The notes beneath the pieces are model-generated. The model did not search any database. It saw only the letters and a program-made list of their open reading frames with translations, and was not told the DNA's origin. A stretch of 52,565 nt of DNA from Desertimonas flava. GTDB taxonomy: Bacteria > Actinomycetota > Acidimicrobiia > Acidimicrobiales > Ilumatobacteraceae. Location of the stretch: assembly GCF_003426815.1 (NCBI RefSeq), contig NZ_QKYK01000038.1:1-52565 (forward strand). The letters run 5' to 3'. Shown here one piece after another: positions 35,034-43,475 of the stretch. The position numbers and the translations under genes were made by a program. Position 1 is the first letter of the stretch, and each line of letters starts with the position of its first letter.

Positions 35034-35193
35034 CCGCCGCTCGATTGTCTGCGCGCGTGTCGGCGAGTCGGGGGCGCCGCTCGCAAGGACGAGACCGCAG
35101 CAAGACTCGGAGGGGCGGAGCGTCTTGTGAGGATCGAGGACGCAGCGAGCGGCGTTATCCGGCCGCCGAGACGTCCAGACAATCGAGCGGCGG
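35034..35193. repeat. 160-bp nested inverted-repeat element
   Basis: The outer arms 35034-35051 and 35176-35193 are perfect 18-bp inverted repeats (CCGCCGCTCGATTGTCTG and complement). The inner arms 35075-35084 and 35145-35154 are perfect 10-bp inverted repeats (CGCCGCTCGC and complement). A central CAAGAC/GTCTTG pair (35101-35106 and 35122-35127) completes three concentric stems. It fills most of the 246-bp gap between the divergent tldD and hotdog genes. The outer left arm covers the expected -35 region of tldD. I see no transposase or target-site duplication. Confidence 0.88.
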
Positions 35194-35262
35194 GCCCGAA
35201 GGTGAGGTGGCGAGACGCTCGTCACGACGTTTGCCGCACAGATGGGCCTAGTGTGGAGGTTT

Positions 35263-35652
35263 GTGACTGTTGCTACCGGGCACAAGGGCGAGGCGAAGCT
35301 CGTCGTCGCCGACGTCGATACCGCCCGGGCGCTCGGATCGGGAACCGTCGACGTGCTCGGAACGCCTCGGCTGATCGCGCTCTGCGAGGAAGCCAGCTGC
35401 CGGGCGATCGCTCCCGATCTCGCCGAGGGCACCACCACGGTCGGGATCAACGTGCGGCTCGATCACCTGCAGCCCTCCCCCATCGGCGCCGAGGTCGTCG
35501 CCGAGGCCGTGCTGGCCAAGGTCGAGGGGCGCCGGCTCACCTTCACCGTGTCGGCATCGGACGATCGCGGACTCGTCGCCGTCGGCAAGGTCGTGCGCGT
35601 CATCGTCGACATCGAGCGCTTCTTGAGTCGCTGCGGTAGCGGCTGCTCCTGA
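35263..35652 (+). CDS. Hotdog-fold thioesterase, FlK-like
   Basis: 129 residues similar to the fluoroacetyl-CoA thioesterase-like family. [19 protein letters not shown] is the start of the long hotdog helix with its catalytic Thr and Glu positions, [23 protein letters not shown] is the central strand pair, and the histidine of LDH is in the family position. It hydrolyses acyl-CoA thioesters; the substrate is unknown. GTG 35263 is preceded 8 nt upstream by TAGTGT (35249-35254); the earlier ATG 35242 is upstream of that -10, so it is less likely. Confidence 0.85.
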   Translation: MTVATGHKGEAKLVVADVDTARALGSGTVDVLGTPRLIALCEEASCRAIAPDLAEGTTTVGINVRLDHLQPSPIGAEVVAEAVLAKVEGRRLTFTVSASDDRGLVAVGKVVRVIVDIERFLSRCGSGCS

Positions 35653-35698
35653 CGCCGGCCGACCGCCGGCCACCACCCGGCGCGGTACCGTCCTCCCG

Positions 35699-36319
35699 GT
35701 GACGACCCGCGCCGACCTCTGGTTCGATCCCATCTGTCCGTTCGCGTGGGTGACGTCCCGCTGGGTGCTCGAGGTCGAGCAGGTCCGTGACGTCGAGGTG
35801 TCGTTCCACGTGATGAGCCTGTCGGTCCTCAACGCCGGACGCGAGGGCCTCCCGCAGCGATATCAGGACTTCCTCACCACCGGCTGGGGCCCGGTGCGGG
35901 TGGCCATCGCTGCCGAGCAGGCCCACGGCAACGGCGTGCTCCGTGATCTCTACACAGCGCTCGGCACTCGCATCCACCAGCAGGGCCGCGATCGGAGCCA
36001 CGAGCTGTACGTCGAGGCGCTGGCCGAGGTCGGCCTGCCGACCGAACTGGCCGACGCCGCCGACGTCGACACGTACGACGAGGCGCTGCGGGCGAGCCAC
36101 CACGCCGGTATGGACCCGGTGGGCGAGGAGGTCGGCACACCGGTCATCCACGTGCCCGACGCCGACGGCGCGACGGTCGCCTTCTTCGGGCCGGTGTTGA
36201 CCGAGATCCCGCGTGGCGACGCGGCGGGATCGCTGTGGGACGGGGTCCTCGCCGTCGCCGGCAACCCGAGCTTCTTCGAGCTCAAGCGCACACGCACCCG
36301 CCAGCCGACGTTCGATTGA
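35699..36319 (+). CDS. DsbA-family protein, mycothiol-dependent nitroreductase type
   Basis: 206 residues. The thioredoxin-fold active site is FDPICPFAW at residues 9-17, close to the mycobacterial Rv2466c family (DPxCPWxW). The second cysteine of the usual CPxC is alanine here, so it is a monothiol enzyme. VGTPVIHVP is the conserved cis-proline loop. In the family mycothiol reduces the cysteine and the enzyme reduces nitro compounds or disulfides. GTG 35699 follows TACCGT (35686-35691) by 7 nt. Confidence 0.85.
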   Translation: MTTRADLWFDPICPFAWVTSRWVLEVEQVRDVEVSFHVMSLSVLNAGREGLPQRYQDFLTTGWGPVRVAIAAEQAHGNGVLRDLYTALGTRIHQQGRDRSHELYVEALAEVGLPTELADAADVDTYDEALRASHHAGMDPVGEEVGTPVIHVPDADGATVAFFGPVLTEIPRGDAAGSLWDGVLAVAGNPSFFELKRTRTRQPTFD

Positions 36320-36335
36320 CGGTGCTGGAGCCGTG

Positions 36336-36791
36336 TCAGCCGGCTTCCGCCAGGGCGGCGAGGCGGGCGAGCGAGGCGCTCAAGCGTTCGGGCGTGGTGG
36401 CTCGCGCCCGCGGGTAGCGGTTCTCGTCGTGCAGGTCGCTCCAGTCGTAGGTGTGAGTCACGAGCGTCCGGGCATCGTCGAGCGGCTCGAGCTCCCAGCG
36501 CCACAGGTGCCCGACGGGCGGCGTGCCCGGCTCGGCCGGCTTCCAGGCGATCCGCCGCCCCTCCTCGAACTCCACGACGTGGTTCTCCCGGACGGCGCCC
36601 ATGGTGAGCAGCATGGAGAACACGTCGCCGACGCCGGTCACCCGCCTCGTCTCCTCGGCCCGGGCCAGGTTGTCGTTGCCGTCCCACTCGGGCTGGCGGG
36701 CCGGATCGGCGATCAGTTCGAAGATCGTCGCGGCGGGCGCGTGAACCTCCGCGGATGCCGACACCACACGTTGCTCGTCACTCGATGACAT
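36336..36791 (-). CDS. SRPBCC (polyketide cyclase/START-like) protein
   Basis: 151 residues with the hydrophobic-cavity fold. VSASAEVHAPAATIFELIADPARQPEWDG opens the domain (helix with DPARxPEW), VTHTYDWSDL is the last strand, and a long C-terminal helix closes it. Such proteins bind or transform lipids and aromatic compounds; nothing more specific can be read. ATG 36791 has a GGGAGAG ribosome site about 6 nt upstream. It is convergent with the DsbA-like gene. Confidence 0.85.
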   Translation of the reverse strand: MSSSDEQRVVSASAEVHAPAATIFELIADPARQPEWDGNDNLARAEETRRVTGVGDVFSMLLTMGAVRENHVVEFEEGRRIAWKPAEPGTPPVGHLWRWELEPLDDARTLVTHTYDWSDLHDENRYPRARATTPERLSASLARLAALAEAG

Positions 36792-36922
36792 CCGTCAACT
36801 CTCCCAGACGGCGCTGATCGCGAACGCCGGCGACGCGTCGTACGTCTCATCACGTCGCCATGAGCTGCCCGGTCCAACTACGTAGCCCGTCCCAACTGCT
36901 GCGAGGCTCTAGCCTGGCGGAC

Positions 36923-37897
36923 ATGCAGGCTGCGACGGACCCCGCCGTCGCGACACGCCGGCCCCGCCTGTACTGGTGGAAGGAGGCGCTGTTCGCGGCT
37001 GCCTTCTACGTCGTGTACTCGTGGATCCGCAATCGCTTCGGTTCCGCAGGCATGGACGAGACCGACCGCGCGGTACAGGCCTTCACCAACGCCAAGCGGG
37101 TCATCCGGCTCGAGGAGCTGCTCGGGCTCTTCCACGAGCAGCGGATCCAGGAGTTCTTCCTGCGCTGGCCGACGTTCATCCGGGCGATGAACATCTATTA
37201 CGGCACCGCCCACTTCGTGGTGACGATCGCCGTGTTCGCCCTCCTGTTCATCAAGCGGCCGGCCGTGTTCCCCCAGTGGCGCAACACCCTCGCGGTGATG
37301 ACCGGTCTGGCCATCGCCGGCTTCGCCCTCTTCCCGCTGATGCCACCGCGGCTCCTCGACGTGCCGTGCGAGGACTTCGGAGCGGCGTGCCTCCACGATG
37401 GCTCGTTCGGGTTCGTCGACACGCTCAAGGTCCACGGCGGCCTCTGGTCGTTCGACTCGGGCGGCATGGCTGCGGTCTCGAACCAGTACGCGGCGATGCC
37501 GAGCCTGCACATCGGGTGGTCCACGTGGTGCGCCGTTGCGATGTGGCCGCTGCTGCGCCGGCGCTGGCAGCGCGTCGCCGTGCTGGCGTATCCGCTGCTC
37601 ACGCTGTTCTGCATCATCGTCACGGCGAATCACTTCTGGCTCGACGGCGCCGGCGGGCTGCTGGTGTTCTTCCTCGGGCTCCTGGCCGGCTGGGGGCTCC
37701 ATCGCTGGAACCAGGACCGGCTCGACCGCCGTGAGCTTCGCCGGCACGGTCTGACGCTCCCCGTCGTCCCACCGGCGAGTACTCCCGTCGCCGCCTTGAC
37801 CGACGCCACCGAGCGGGGCGCCGAACCGGCCGCGGTCGGCGGCCACCGGGACGCGTCAGATAGCGTCGCGAGGGATGTGGCTGGAACGGATCCGTGA
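36923..37897 (+). CDS. PAP2-superfamily membrane phosphatase/transferase (inositolphosphotransferase-like)
   Basis: 324 residues with about six membrane segments. The PAP2 motifs are AAMPSLHIGW (SxxxH) and ANHFWLDGAGG (the HxxxxxD end motif). The pattern resembles the Aur1/Ipt1-like branch, whose members move phosphoinositol head groups. Lipid substrate unknown. I chose ATG 36923 because TAGCCT (36910-36915) lies exactly 7 nt upstream; the earlier ATG at 36860 adds 21 unconserved residues. Its 3' end overlaps dxs by 23 nt in another frame. Confidence 0.85.
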   Translation: MQAATDPAVATRRPRLYWWKEALFAAAFYVVYSWIRNRFGSAGMDETDRAVQAFTNAKRVIRLEELLGLFHEQRIQEFFLRWPTFIRAMNIYYGTAHFVVTIAVFALLFIKRPAVFPQWRNTLAVMTGLAIAGFALFPLMPPRLLDVPCEDFGAACLHDGSFGFVDTLKVHGGLWSFDSGGMAAVSNQYAAMPSLHIGWSTWCAVAMWPLLRRRWQRVAVLAYPLLTLFCIIVTANHFWLDGAGGLLVFFLGLLAGWGLHRWNQDRLDRRELRRHGLTLPVVPPASTPVAALTDATERGAEPAAVGGHRDASDSVARDVAGTDP

Positions 37898-39854
37898 GCC
37901 GGGTGACCTCGACGACCTGAGTTACGAGGACCTGGCCGCGCTCGCGGGTGAGATCCGCGACTTCATCGTCGCCGCCGTCGCCGAGAACGCCGGGCATCTC
38001 GGCTCGAACCTCGGCGCCGTCGAGCTGACGCTCGCCCTGCACCGGGTCTTCGACTCCCCCACCGATGCCCTGCTCTGGGACACCGGTCACCAGGCGTACG
38101 TGCACAAGCTGGTCACGGGGCGCCGCGCCGGCTTCTCGCAGCTGCGCCAGACCGGTGGACTGTCGGGCTATCCGTCGCGTGAGGAGAGCCGGCACGACTT
38201 CGTCGAGAACTCGCACGCGTCCACGATCCTCAGCTACGCCTACGGCCTCGCGGTGGCCCGCGACCTCGGCGTGGACGACCACCGCCACATCGTCGCCGTC
38301 ATCGGCGACGGGTCGATGACGGGCGGGATGGCGTACGAGGCGCTCAACAACCTCGGCCACAGCGGCAAGCGCGTCATCATCATCCTCAACGACAACGGCC
38401 GCAGCTACGCGCCGACGATCTCCAACCTGACAGCGAAACGGCCGACGGCCCACGGGACGCTCCGTACCGACGAGTCCGAGGCGTCCGACACACCCCCGCT
38501 CGTCAGCCGCATCGGCGACTGGCTGTCCCACACGCTCACCGAGATCCGCCTCAACCCGACGTACGTGCGGCGCCAGCGCAAGCTCGAGGAGTTCGTGCGC
38601 GACGTCCCCCTCGTCGGCACCCCGGCCGAGAAGGCCGTCGAGGCCATCAAGGCGGCGGCCCGTGAGTTCCTGCAGCCTCCGGCGTTCTTCGAAGCGCTCG
38701 GCGTGCGCTACGTCGGCCCGGTCGACGGCCACGACATCGCCGAACTCGAGCCGGCGCTGCGCAACGCCGTCGAGCTCTCGGCCGAAGGGCCGATCGTCGT
38801 CCACGTTCTCACGCAGAAGGGCCGCGGCTATCCGCCGGCCGAGGATGACGACGAGAAGAACCTCCACGACGCTCCGGTCTTCGACCCGATGGTCGGCCCG
38901 CCGAAGGCGGTGCCCACGGGATACACGCAGACGTTCGCCGAGTCGATCATCAAGCTGGCCGAGGCCGACCCCCGTGTGGTGGCGGTCACCGCGGCGATGC
39001 CCGGCCCCACCGGCCTGCTGCCGTTCCAGGAGCGGTTCCCCGACCGCTTCTTCGACGTCGGCATCGCCGAGCAGCACGCCGTCACGGGTGCCGCCGGCAT
39101 GGCGATGGGCGGGATGCGCCCGTTCGTGGCCATCTACTCGACGTTCCTCAACCGGGCGTGGGATCAAGTGGTGTACGACGTCGCCCTGCACCGCCTTCCG
39201 GTCGTGTTCTGTCTCGACCGCGCCGGCATCACCGGTCCCGACGGCGCCAGCCACCACGGCGTCTACGACATGGCGATGCTCGCCCGCGTTCCGGGCATGC
39301 GTGTGCTCGCGCCGTCCAGTGCCCAGGAGCTCGAGGTGATGCTGAGCGACGCGATGGTCCTCGCCGACTCGGGCCCGGTGGCCATTCGCTACCCCCGCGG
39401 CCGGGCGCATCAGGTGGACGAGCTGGAGGTCGGCAGCGGACTGGCGGGCCGCAAGGTCCGCACCGCCGCCGACCCGGCCTCGGCGGCGTGCATCATCGCC
39501 ATCGGCAAGCTCGTCGCCACCGCCCAGAAGGCGGCCGAGGAGCTGGCGGCCGAGGGCATCGACGTGACCGTCTGGGACGCTCGCTGCTGCTGTCCGCTCG
39601 ACCCCGAGATGCTCGCCGACGCCGCGGCTCACCGCGCCGTGGTGACGGCGGAGGACGGGGTTCGCACCGGGGGCATCGGGATGACGATCGCCGAATGCGT
39701 CGGGACGGCGTCGCCCGGCGTTGGCGTGTCGGTGCTCGGCCTGCCGACCCAGTTCATCAGCCACGCCGGCACTCCCGACGAGCTGCTCGCCAAGTTCGAG
39801 CTCGATGCCGCCGGCCTCGCCACCGCCGTCCGGGAATTGTTGAGCGCGCCCTGA
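37875..39854 (+). CDS. dxs: 1-deoxy-D-xylulose-5-phosphate synthase
   Basis: First enzyme of the MEP isoprenoid pathway, thiamine diphosphate dependent. 659 residues. HLGSNLGAVELTLALH, WDTGHQAYVHKLVTGR, and the thiamine motif GDGSMTGGMAYEALNN with NDN are all present, then FDVGIAEQHAVTGAAGMA with the catalytic Glu, and DRAGITGPDGASHHG. ATG 37875 lies 8 nt after TAGCGT (37861-37866), a -10 inside the end of the PAP2 gene. Thiamine supply genes lie 5 kb downstream but are not in the same operon. Confidence 0.96.
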   Translation: MWLERIREPGDLDDLSYEDLAALAGEIRDFIVAAVAENAGHLGSNLGAVELTLALHRVFDSPTDALLWDTGHQAYVHKLVTGRRAGFSQLRQTGGLSGYPSREESRHDFVENSHASTILSYAYGLAVARDLGVDDHRHIVAVIGDGSMTGGMAYEALNNLGHSGKRVIIILNDNGRSYAPTISNLTAKRPTAHGTLRTDESEASDTPPLVSRIGDWLSHTLTEIRLNPTYVRRQRKLEEFVRDVPLVGTPAEKAVEAIKAAAREFLQPPAFFEALGVRYVGPVDGHDIAELEPALRNAVELSAEGPIVVHVLTQKGRGYPPAEDDDEKNLHDAPVFDPMVGPPKAVPTGYTQTFAESIIKLAEADPRVVAVTAAMPGPTGLLPFQERFPDRFFDVGIAEQHAVTGAAGMAMGGMRPFVAIYSTFLNRAWDQVVYDVALHRLPVVFCLDRAGITGPDGASHHGVYDMAMLARVPGMRVLAPSSAQELEVMLSDAMVLADSGPVAIRYPRGRAHQVDELEVGSGLAGRKVRTAADPASAACIIAIGKLVATAQKAAEELAAEGIDVTVWDARCCCPLDPEMLADAAAHRAVVTAEDGVRTGGIGMTIAECVGTASPGVGVSVLGLPTQFISHAGTPDELLAKFELDAAGLATAVRELLSAP

Positions 39855-39870
39855 CGTTTTCCCCGGTCGT

Positions 39871-40944
39871 ATGACTGCGACCGCGAACGACACGACCGCC
39901 GACGACACCACGACCTCCGCCCATACCGGAGGGCGGCGGCTGCACCGGTCGGTCCTCGACCTGTCGATGGTGCCCGACGGCTCGTCGTCGGGCGACGCCC
40001 TGCGAGAGACGACCGAGCTGGCCCGTCGCGCCGAGGAGCTCGGCTACGAGCGGTTCTGGGTCGCCGAGCACCACAACATGCCGACGATCGCCAGCACGTC
40101 GCCCCCGGTGTTGATGGCCCACCTCGCCGCGTCGACGTCGCGGATCCGCATCGGGTCGGGCGGTGTGATGCTGCCCAATCACCCGTCGCTCGTGGTGGCC
40201 GAGCAGTTCGCCATGCTCGAGGCACTGCACCCCGGCCGCATCGATCTCGGCATCGGACGAGCGCCCGGCACCGACGGAGCGACCGCTGCGGCCCTGCGGC
40301 GCGATCCGAGCGGACTCGGCGCCGAGGACTTCCCGGGCGAGCTCCTCGACCTGATGGGCATGCTGGGTGACCGGCGCCGCGACCGCGGCGCGTGGGACCG
40401 CTTCCGGGCGACGCCGGTGCTCGGCTCGACCCCGGAGGTGGTGCTCCTGGGTTCGAGCGGCTACTCGGGGCAACTCGCCGGCCTGCTCGGCCTCCGTTAC
40501 GCCTTCGCCCACCACTTCGACGTCGGCACGGCGATCAGCACCCTCGACGCCGTTGCTCTGTATCGGGAGTCGTTCCGTCCGTCGGCGGTGCTCGACGAGC
40601 CGTACACCATCGTGACGGCGGGAGTGCTCGCTGCCGAGTCCGACGAGCGGGCCCGCTATCTCGCCGCCCCGGCCCAGCTGGCGATCCTCGCCCTGCGCAC
40701 CGGCCGCCGCATGGGGTTGCTGTCGCCCGAGGATGCCGCCGCCCACCCCGACGTCGAGACCGCCCGGTCGATGCCGTCCAACCGTGTGGTCGGCGGCCCC
40801 GACACCGTGGCCCAGCAGCTGATGGAGCTCGCCGCCCGCACCGAGGCCGACGAGCTGATGGTATCGACGATGGCCTATGGCCTCGACCAGCGCATCGACA
40901 CCTTGCGCATCGTGAGCGAGGTGTTGCCGGAGCGGGTGGCCTGA
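39871..40944 (+). CDS. LLM-class flavin-dependent monooxygenase
   Basis: 357 residues of the luciferase-like family (group with YhbW/bacterial luciferase homologues). ELARRAEELGYERFWVAEHHN is the conserved N-terminal helix and EHH motif, SRIRIGSGGVMLPNHPSLVVAEQFAML follows, and RIDLGIGRAPGTDG lines the flavin site. The first 25 residues are Thr/Asp-rich and not conserved, so a later start is possible. It begins 16 nt after dxs, so it is probably transcribed with it. Substrate unknown. Confidence 0.9.
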   Translation: MTATANDTTADDTTTSAHTGGRRLHRSVLDLSMVPDGSSSGDALRETTELARRAEELGYERFWVAEHHNMPTIASTSPPVLMAHLAASTSRIRIGSGGVMLPNHPSLVVAEQFAMLEALHPGRIDLGIGRAPGTDGATAAALRRDPSGLGAEDFPGELLDLMGMLGDRRRDRGAWDRFRATPVLGSTPEVVLLGSSGYSGQLAGLLGLRYAFAHHFDVGTAISTLDAVALYRESFRPSAVLDEPYTIVTAGVLAAESDERARYLAAPAQLAILALRTGRRMGLLSPEDAAAHPDVETARSMPSNRVVGGPDTVAQQLMELAARTEADELMVSTMAYGLDQRIDTLRIVSEVLPERVA

Positions 40945-40988
40945 CCGATCACATCCTGCGCCCCAGCGCCTGCCGCGAGCGGGGGAAC

Positions 40989-41017
40989 TTGCAGCAAGCG
41001 TTAGGGCTTCCTAACAT
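40989..41017 (+). promoter_or_regulatory. Strong sigma70-type promoter for a leaderless gene
   Basis: -35 TTGCAG (40989-40994), 17-nt spacer, -10 TAACAT (41012-41017), then 8 nt to the ATG at 41026. The best promoter match in the window, and it predicts transcription starting at or next to the start codon. Confidence 0.75.
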
Positions 41018-41025
41018 GCGTCGGC

Positions 41026-41691
41026 ATGGGAGCCGACTCAGCAGTCCTCCGTGAGGCCGACATCATCGCGCTCCGCCGAGCCGCGGCGATGGCCCACACG
41101 ATCGGAGGCATCACGATCCGCCTGCGCTCGGCGGGCAGGGTCCTGGCGACGGTGCTCCCGGCAGGGGCGCACCACGAGCCGGCGACCGGCCTGCCCACCG
41201 CCGACATGACCGCTGGCCCCGTGCTCGACAGCTGCGGGTTCCGCATCGCCGTCGCCAAGGCGTGGAACGACCACCGGAGCGGCCAGCGCGTCGCCCTCGC
41301 CGGGCACCACGTCAGCGACCTCGAGATCGACTGGGCCATCGCCCGGCCCGGCCGCCTGCTCGGATTCGGTGCGGTTCGCACCCAGTGCGCCGGGCGCCTG
41401 GTGTGGGCCATGCCGTCGCTGCTGGCCCCGTCCGATCTCGGGGCCGTGCTGGAGGAGGTCGACGCCGACGCCGGCGACGCCCCCGACTCGCTGCTCGAGT
41501 CCGTGCAGGCTCGCCTCGTGCGCGACGACCTGCTCGGCATCTCGGTCGTGCATGTCGAAGTGGACCGGGCCGCCCATCCCCAACAGACCGCGCCGGCCCA
41601 GCTGATGGTGCTGCTCGATGAGGTCATCTGCCGGCTGGTCGCCGCGTCGGCGGTCGCCGAGCTCCTGGAATCGGTCGCCGCCGTCGCCTGA
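41026..41691 (+). CDS. Hypothetical protein, 221 residues
   Basis: I do not recognise this protein. It is soluble, Ala/Val/Leu-rich, with no signal peptide or membrane segment. Visible features are an amphipathic N-terminal helix (6-24), a middle part with a GRLLGFGAVRTQCAG strand, and a helical C-terminus ending in Ala/Val residues. Codon use looks like its neighbours, and it has the best promoter in the window, so I take it as real. It sits between the LLM enzyme and the NfuA-like gene, 47 nt before the latter's ATG. Confidence 0.75.
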   Translation: MGADSAVLREADIIALRRAAAMAHTIGGITIRLRSAGRVLATVLPAGAHHEPATGLPTADMTAGPVLDSCGFRIAVAKAWNDHRSGQRVALAGHHVSDLEIDWAIARPGRLLGFGAVRTQCAGRLVWAMPSLLAPSDLGAVLEEVDADAGDAPDSLLESVQARLVRDDLLGISVVHVEVDRAAHPQQTAPAQLMVLLDEVICRLVAASAVAELLESVAAVA

Positions 41692-41738
41692 CGCTCCGAT
41701 CCGGCCGGCCCGTGACGTGTGGCGATAGCGTGATCGAC

Positions 41739-42392
41739 ATGAGCCCGCTGGAGGATCTTGCCGGGGCGACCTCGCTGGGGACGAGCGAGCCGATCATCGA
41801 CATCACCGACGCCGCGCTGGCGAAACTCGTCGAGCTCCGCAACGAGGAACCGGATGCCGATCAGCTCGGCCTCCGTCTCGAGATCGCGTCGGCTCCAGGC
41901 GAGGACTTCCGCTACGAGCTCGGCTTCGAGGAGTTCGTGTCGGCGCCCCTCACCGACGAGGTCCGCACCCATGGGGCCGGCGAGCGGTCGATCAAGGTGA
42001 TGGTCCCGGCGAAGGATCTCGACCAGCTCCGCGGCGCGACCCTCGACTTCACCGAGTCCCAGGGTCTGGTCATCCGCAACCCGAACCGTCCCGCGGCGCC
42101 GACGATCGAAGGGTTGATCACCGACGACGAGCTGTCCGCCGAGATCGAAGCGGTGCTCGCCGCCGAGGTGAATCCCGCGCTGTCGTCGCACGGCGGGTTC
42201 GTCACGTACATGGGCCACGACAGTGACGGCACGGCGTTCATGACCATGGGCGGCGGGTGCCACGGCTGCTCCATGAGCCGCATGACGATGCTCGACGGGG
42301 TCCAGACGATGCTCGTCGAGGCCGTTCCCGGTGTCACCGCCGTGAAGGACCTCACCGACCACACCACCGGCGCCAACCCCTACTACCAATAG
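41739..42392 (+). CDS. NfuA-like iron-sulfur cluster carrier
   Basis: 217 residues. The N-terminal half is a degenerate A-type (HesB/IscA) domain without its cysteines (ITDAALAKLVELRNEEP). The C-terminal half is a NifU scaffold domain: VNPALSSHGGFVTYMG and GGGCHGCSM with C174 and C177, which hold the cluster at a dimer interface. This is the standard NfuA layout for delivering Fe4S4 clusters to apo-proteins. TAGCGT at 41726-41731 is 7 nt before ATG 41739; the upstream in-frame start at 41712 adds nothing conserved. Confidence 0.92.
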   Translation: MSPLEDLAGATSLGTSEPIIDITDAALAKLVELRNEEPDADQLGLRLEIASAPGEDFRYELGFEEFVSAPLTDEVRTHGAGERSIKVMVPAKDLDQLRGATLDFTESQGLVIRNPNRPAAPTIEGLITDDELSAEIEAVLAAEVNPALSSHGGFVTYMGHDSDGTAFMTMGGGCHGCSMSRMTMLDGVQTMLVEAVPGVTAVKDLTDHTTGANPYYQ

Positions 42393-42394
42393 TC

Positions 42395-42500
42395 TGCGTT
42401 CCCCGGCCACGCAGGCCGACGCGCCGGCACCCTCCGCTAGCGTTCCGGGTGCCTATCCCCTCGGACCTCGGGACGCTCGCTGCGCTCGCTGAACTGCCGA
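42395..42500 (-). repeat. Dispersed repeat, family A copy 3
   Basis: Read on the minus strand, CAGCGAGCGCAGCGAGCGTC, then CGAGGTCCGAGGGGATAG, CGCTAGCGGAG, and the CGGCCTGCGTGGCCGGGG block with GAACGCA. This is the full unit arrangement of the 352-633 array with a diverged centre. It starts 3 nt after the NfuA-like stop, here in the opposite orientation relative to the upstream gene, and ends just before the -10 of the CDF gene. Confidence 0.88.
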
Positions 42501-42514
42501 GCTAGTTTCGTCGC

Positions 42515-43432
42515 GTGACCGAGGGATCCAAGCGGGCGATACTCGCCGCGTTCCTCGCCAACCTCGGCATCGCCATCGCCAAGTTCGTCGGTTTCCTCAT
42601 CACGCGATCGGCCGGCCTACTGGCCGAGTCGATCCACTCCCTGGCCGACACGGGCAACCAGGGCCTGCTGATGCTCGGAAACCGCCGAGCCCGCCGACAG
42701 CCCGACGCGGAGCATCCGTTCGGCTACGGGCGCGAGCGGTTCTTCTGGGCCTTCGTCGTGGCGCTCGTGCTGTTCTCCATGGGTGGGCTCTTCGCCCTCT
42801 ACGAGGGCATCTCCAAGCTCAGGAACCCCCACGAGGTGGACAACCTTCCGGTTGCCATCGGCATCCTCGTGTTCGCCGCGTGCCTCGAGGGCATGTCGTT
42901 GCGCACGGCGGTGCGCGAGGCCCGCGCCCACAAGAAGCCCGGCGACTCGTGGCTGCGGTTCATCCGCAAGGAGAAGACGCCCGAGCTCCCCGTCGTCCTG
43001 CTCGAGGACGTCGGGGCCGAGATCGGTCTCCTGCTCGCCCTGTTCGGCGTGCTGATGGCCCACGTCACCGGCGAGCCCCGCTGGGACGCCGTGGGCTCGA
43101 TCGCCATCGGCATGCTGCTCGTCGTGATCGCCATGACACTCGCCGTCGAGATGAAGGGGCTGCTCATCGGCGAGGCCGCCGACGAGGACACGTTGGCCGA
43201 CATCACCGCTGCGCTGGCCGCCGCGCCCGGCGTCCGGAGCGTGATCCACATGCGGACCGAACACATCTCCCCGGAGGATCTCCTCGTCGCCGCCAAGCTC
43301 GAGTTCGACCCCGGCGCCACCCTGGCGACGCTCGCCGAGCGCATCGACGGTGCCGAGGCCCGGCTGCGGGCGGCGGTGCCCGCGGCGCGCCTCGTGTTCA
43401 TCGAGCCCGACGTCCGTCACAGCATCGATTGA
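42515..43432 (+). CDS. Cation diffusion facilitator family transporter
   Basis: 305 residues with six membrane segments and a C-terminal cytoplasmic domain. SIHSLADTGNQ carries the transport-site His/Asp pair, EHPFGYGRERFFWAF is the conserved loop, and LEDVGAEIGLLLALFG supplies the second acidic pair. It exports divalent metals such as zinc in exchange for protons; metal choice cannot be read. TAGTTT (42503-42508) lies 6 nt before GTG 42515. Confidence 0.93.
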   Translation: MTEGSKRAILAAFLANLGIAIAKFVGFLITRSAGLLAESIHSLADTGNQGLLMLGNRRARRQPDAEHPFGYGRERFFWAFVVALVLFSMGGLFALYEGISKLRNPHEVDNLPVAIGILVFAACLEGMSLRTAVREARAHKKPGDSWLRFIRKEKTPELPVVLLEDVGAEIGLLLALFGVLMAHVTGEPRWDAVGSIAIGMLLVVIAMTLAVEMKGLLIGEAADEDTLADITAALAAAPGVRSVIHMRTEHISPEDLLVAAKLEFDPGATLATLAERIDGAEARLRAAVPAARLVFIEPDVRHSID

Positions 43433-43475
43433 TTCCGACGAGGAGCCGACAGGTGACGTCTGCTTTGATCCCTTG

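Noticed and set aside
35017-35103. N-terminal extension of TldD up to 35103
   Set aside because: The extension is encoded by the inverted-repeat element, is Arg-rich and unlike the family; the -10 TAGTCT sits 7 nt before GTG 35016.
35034-35193. Insertion sequence
   Set aside because: Inverted arms are present but there is no transposase frame and no flanking target duplication; at most a non-autonomous element.
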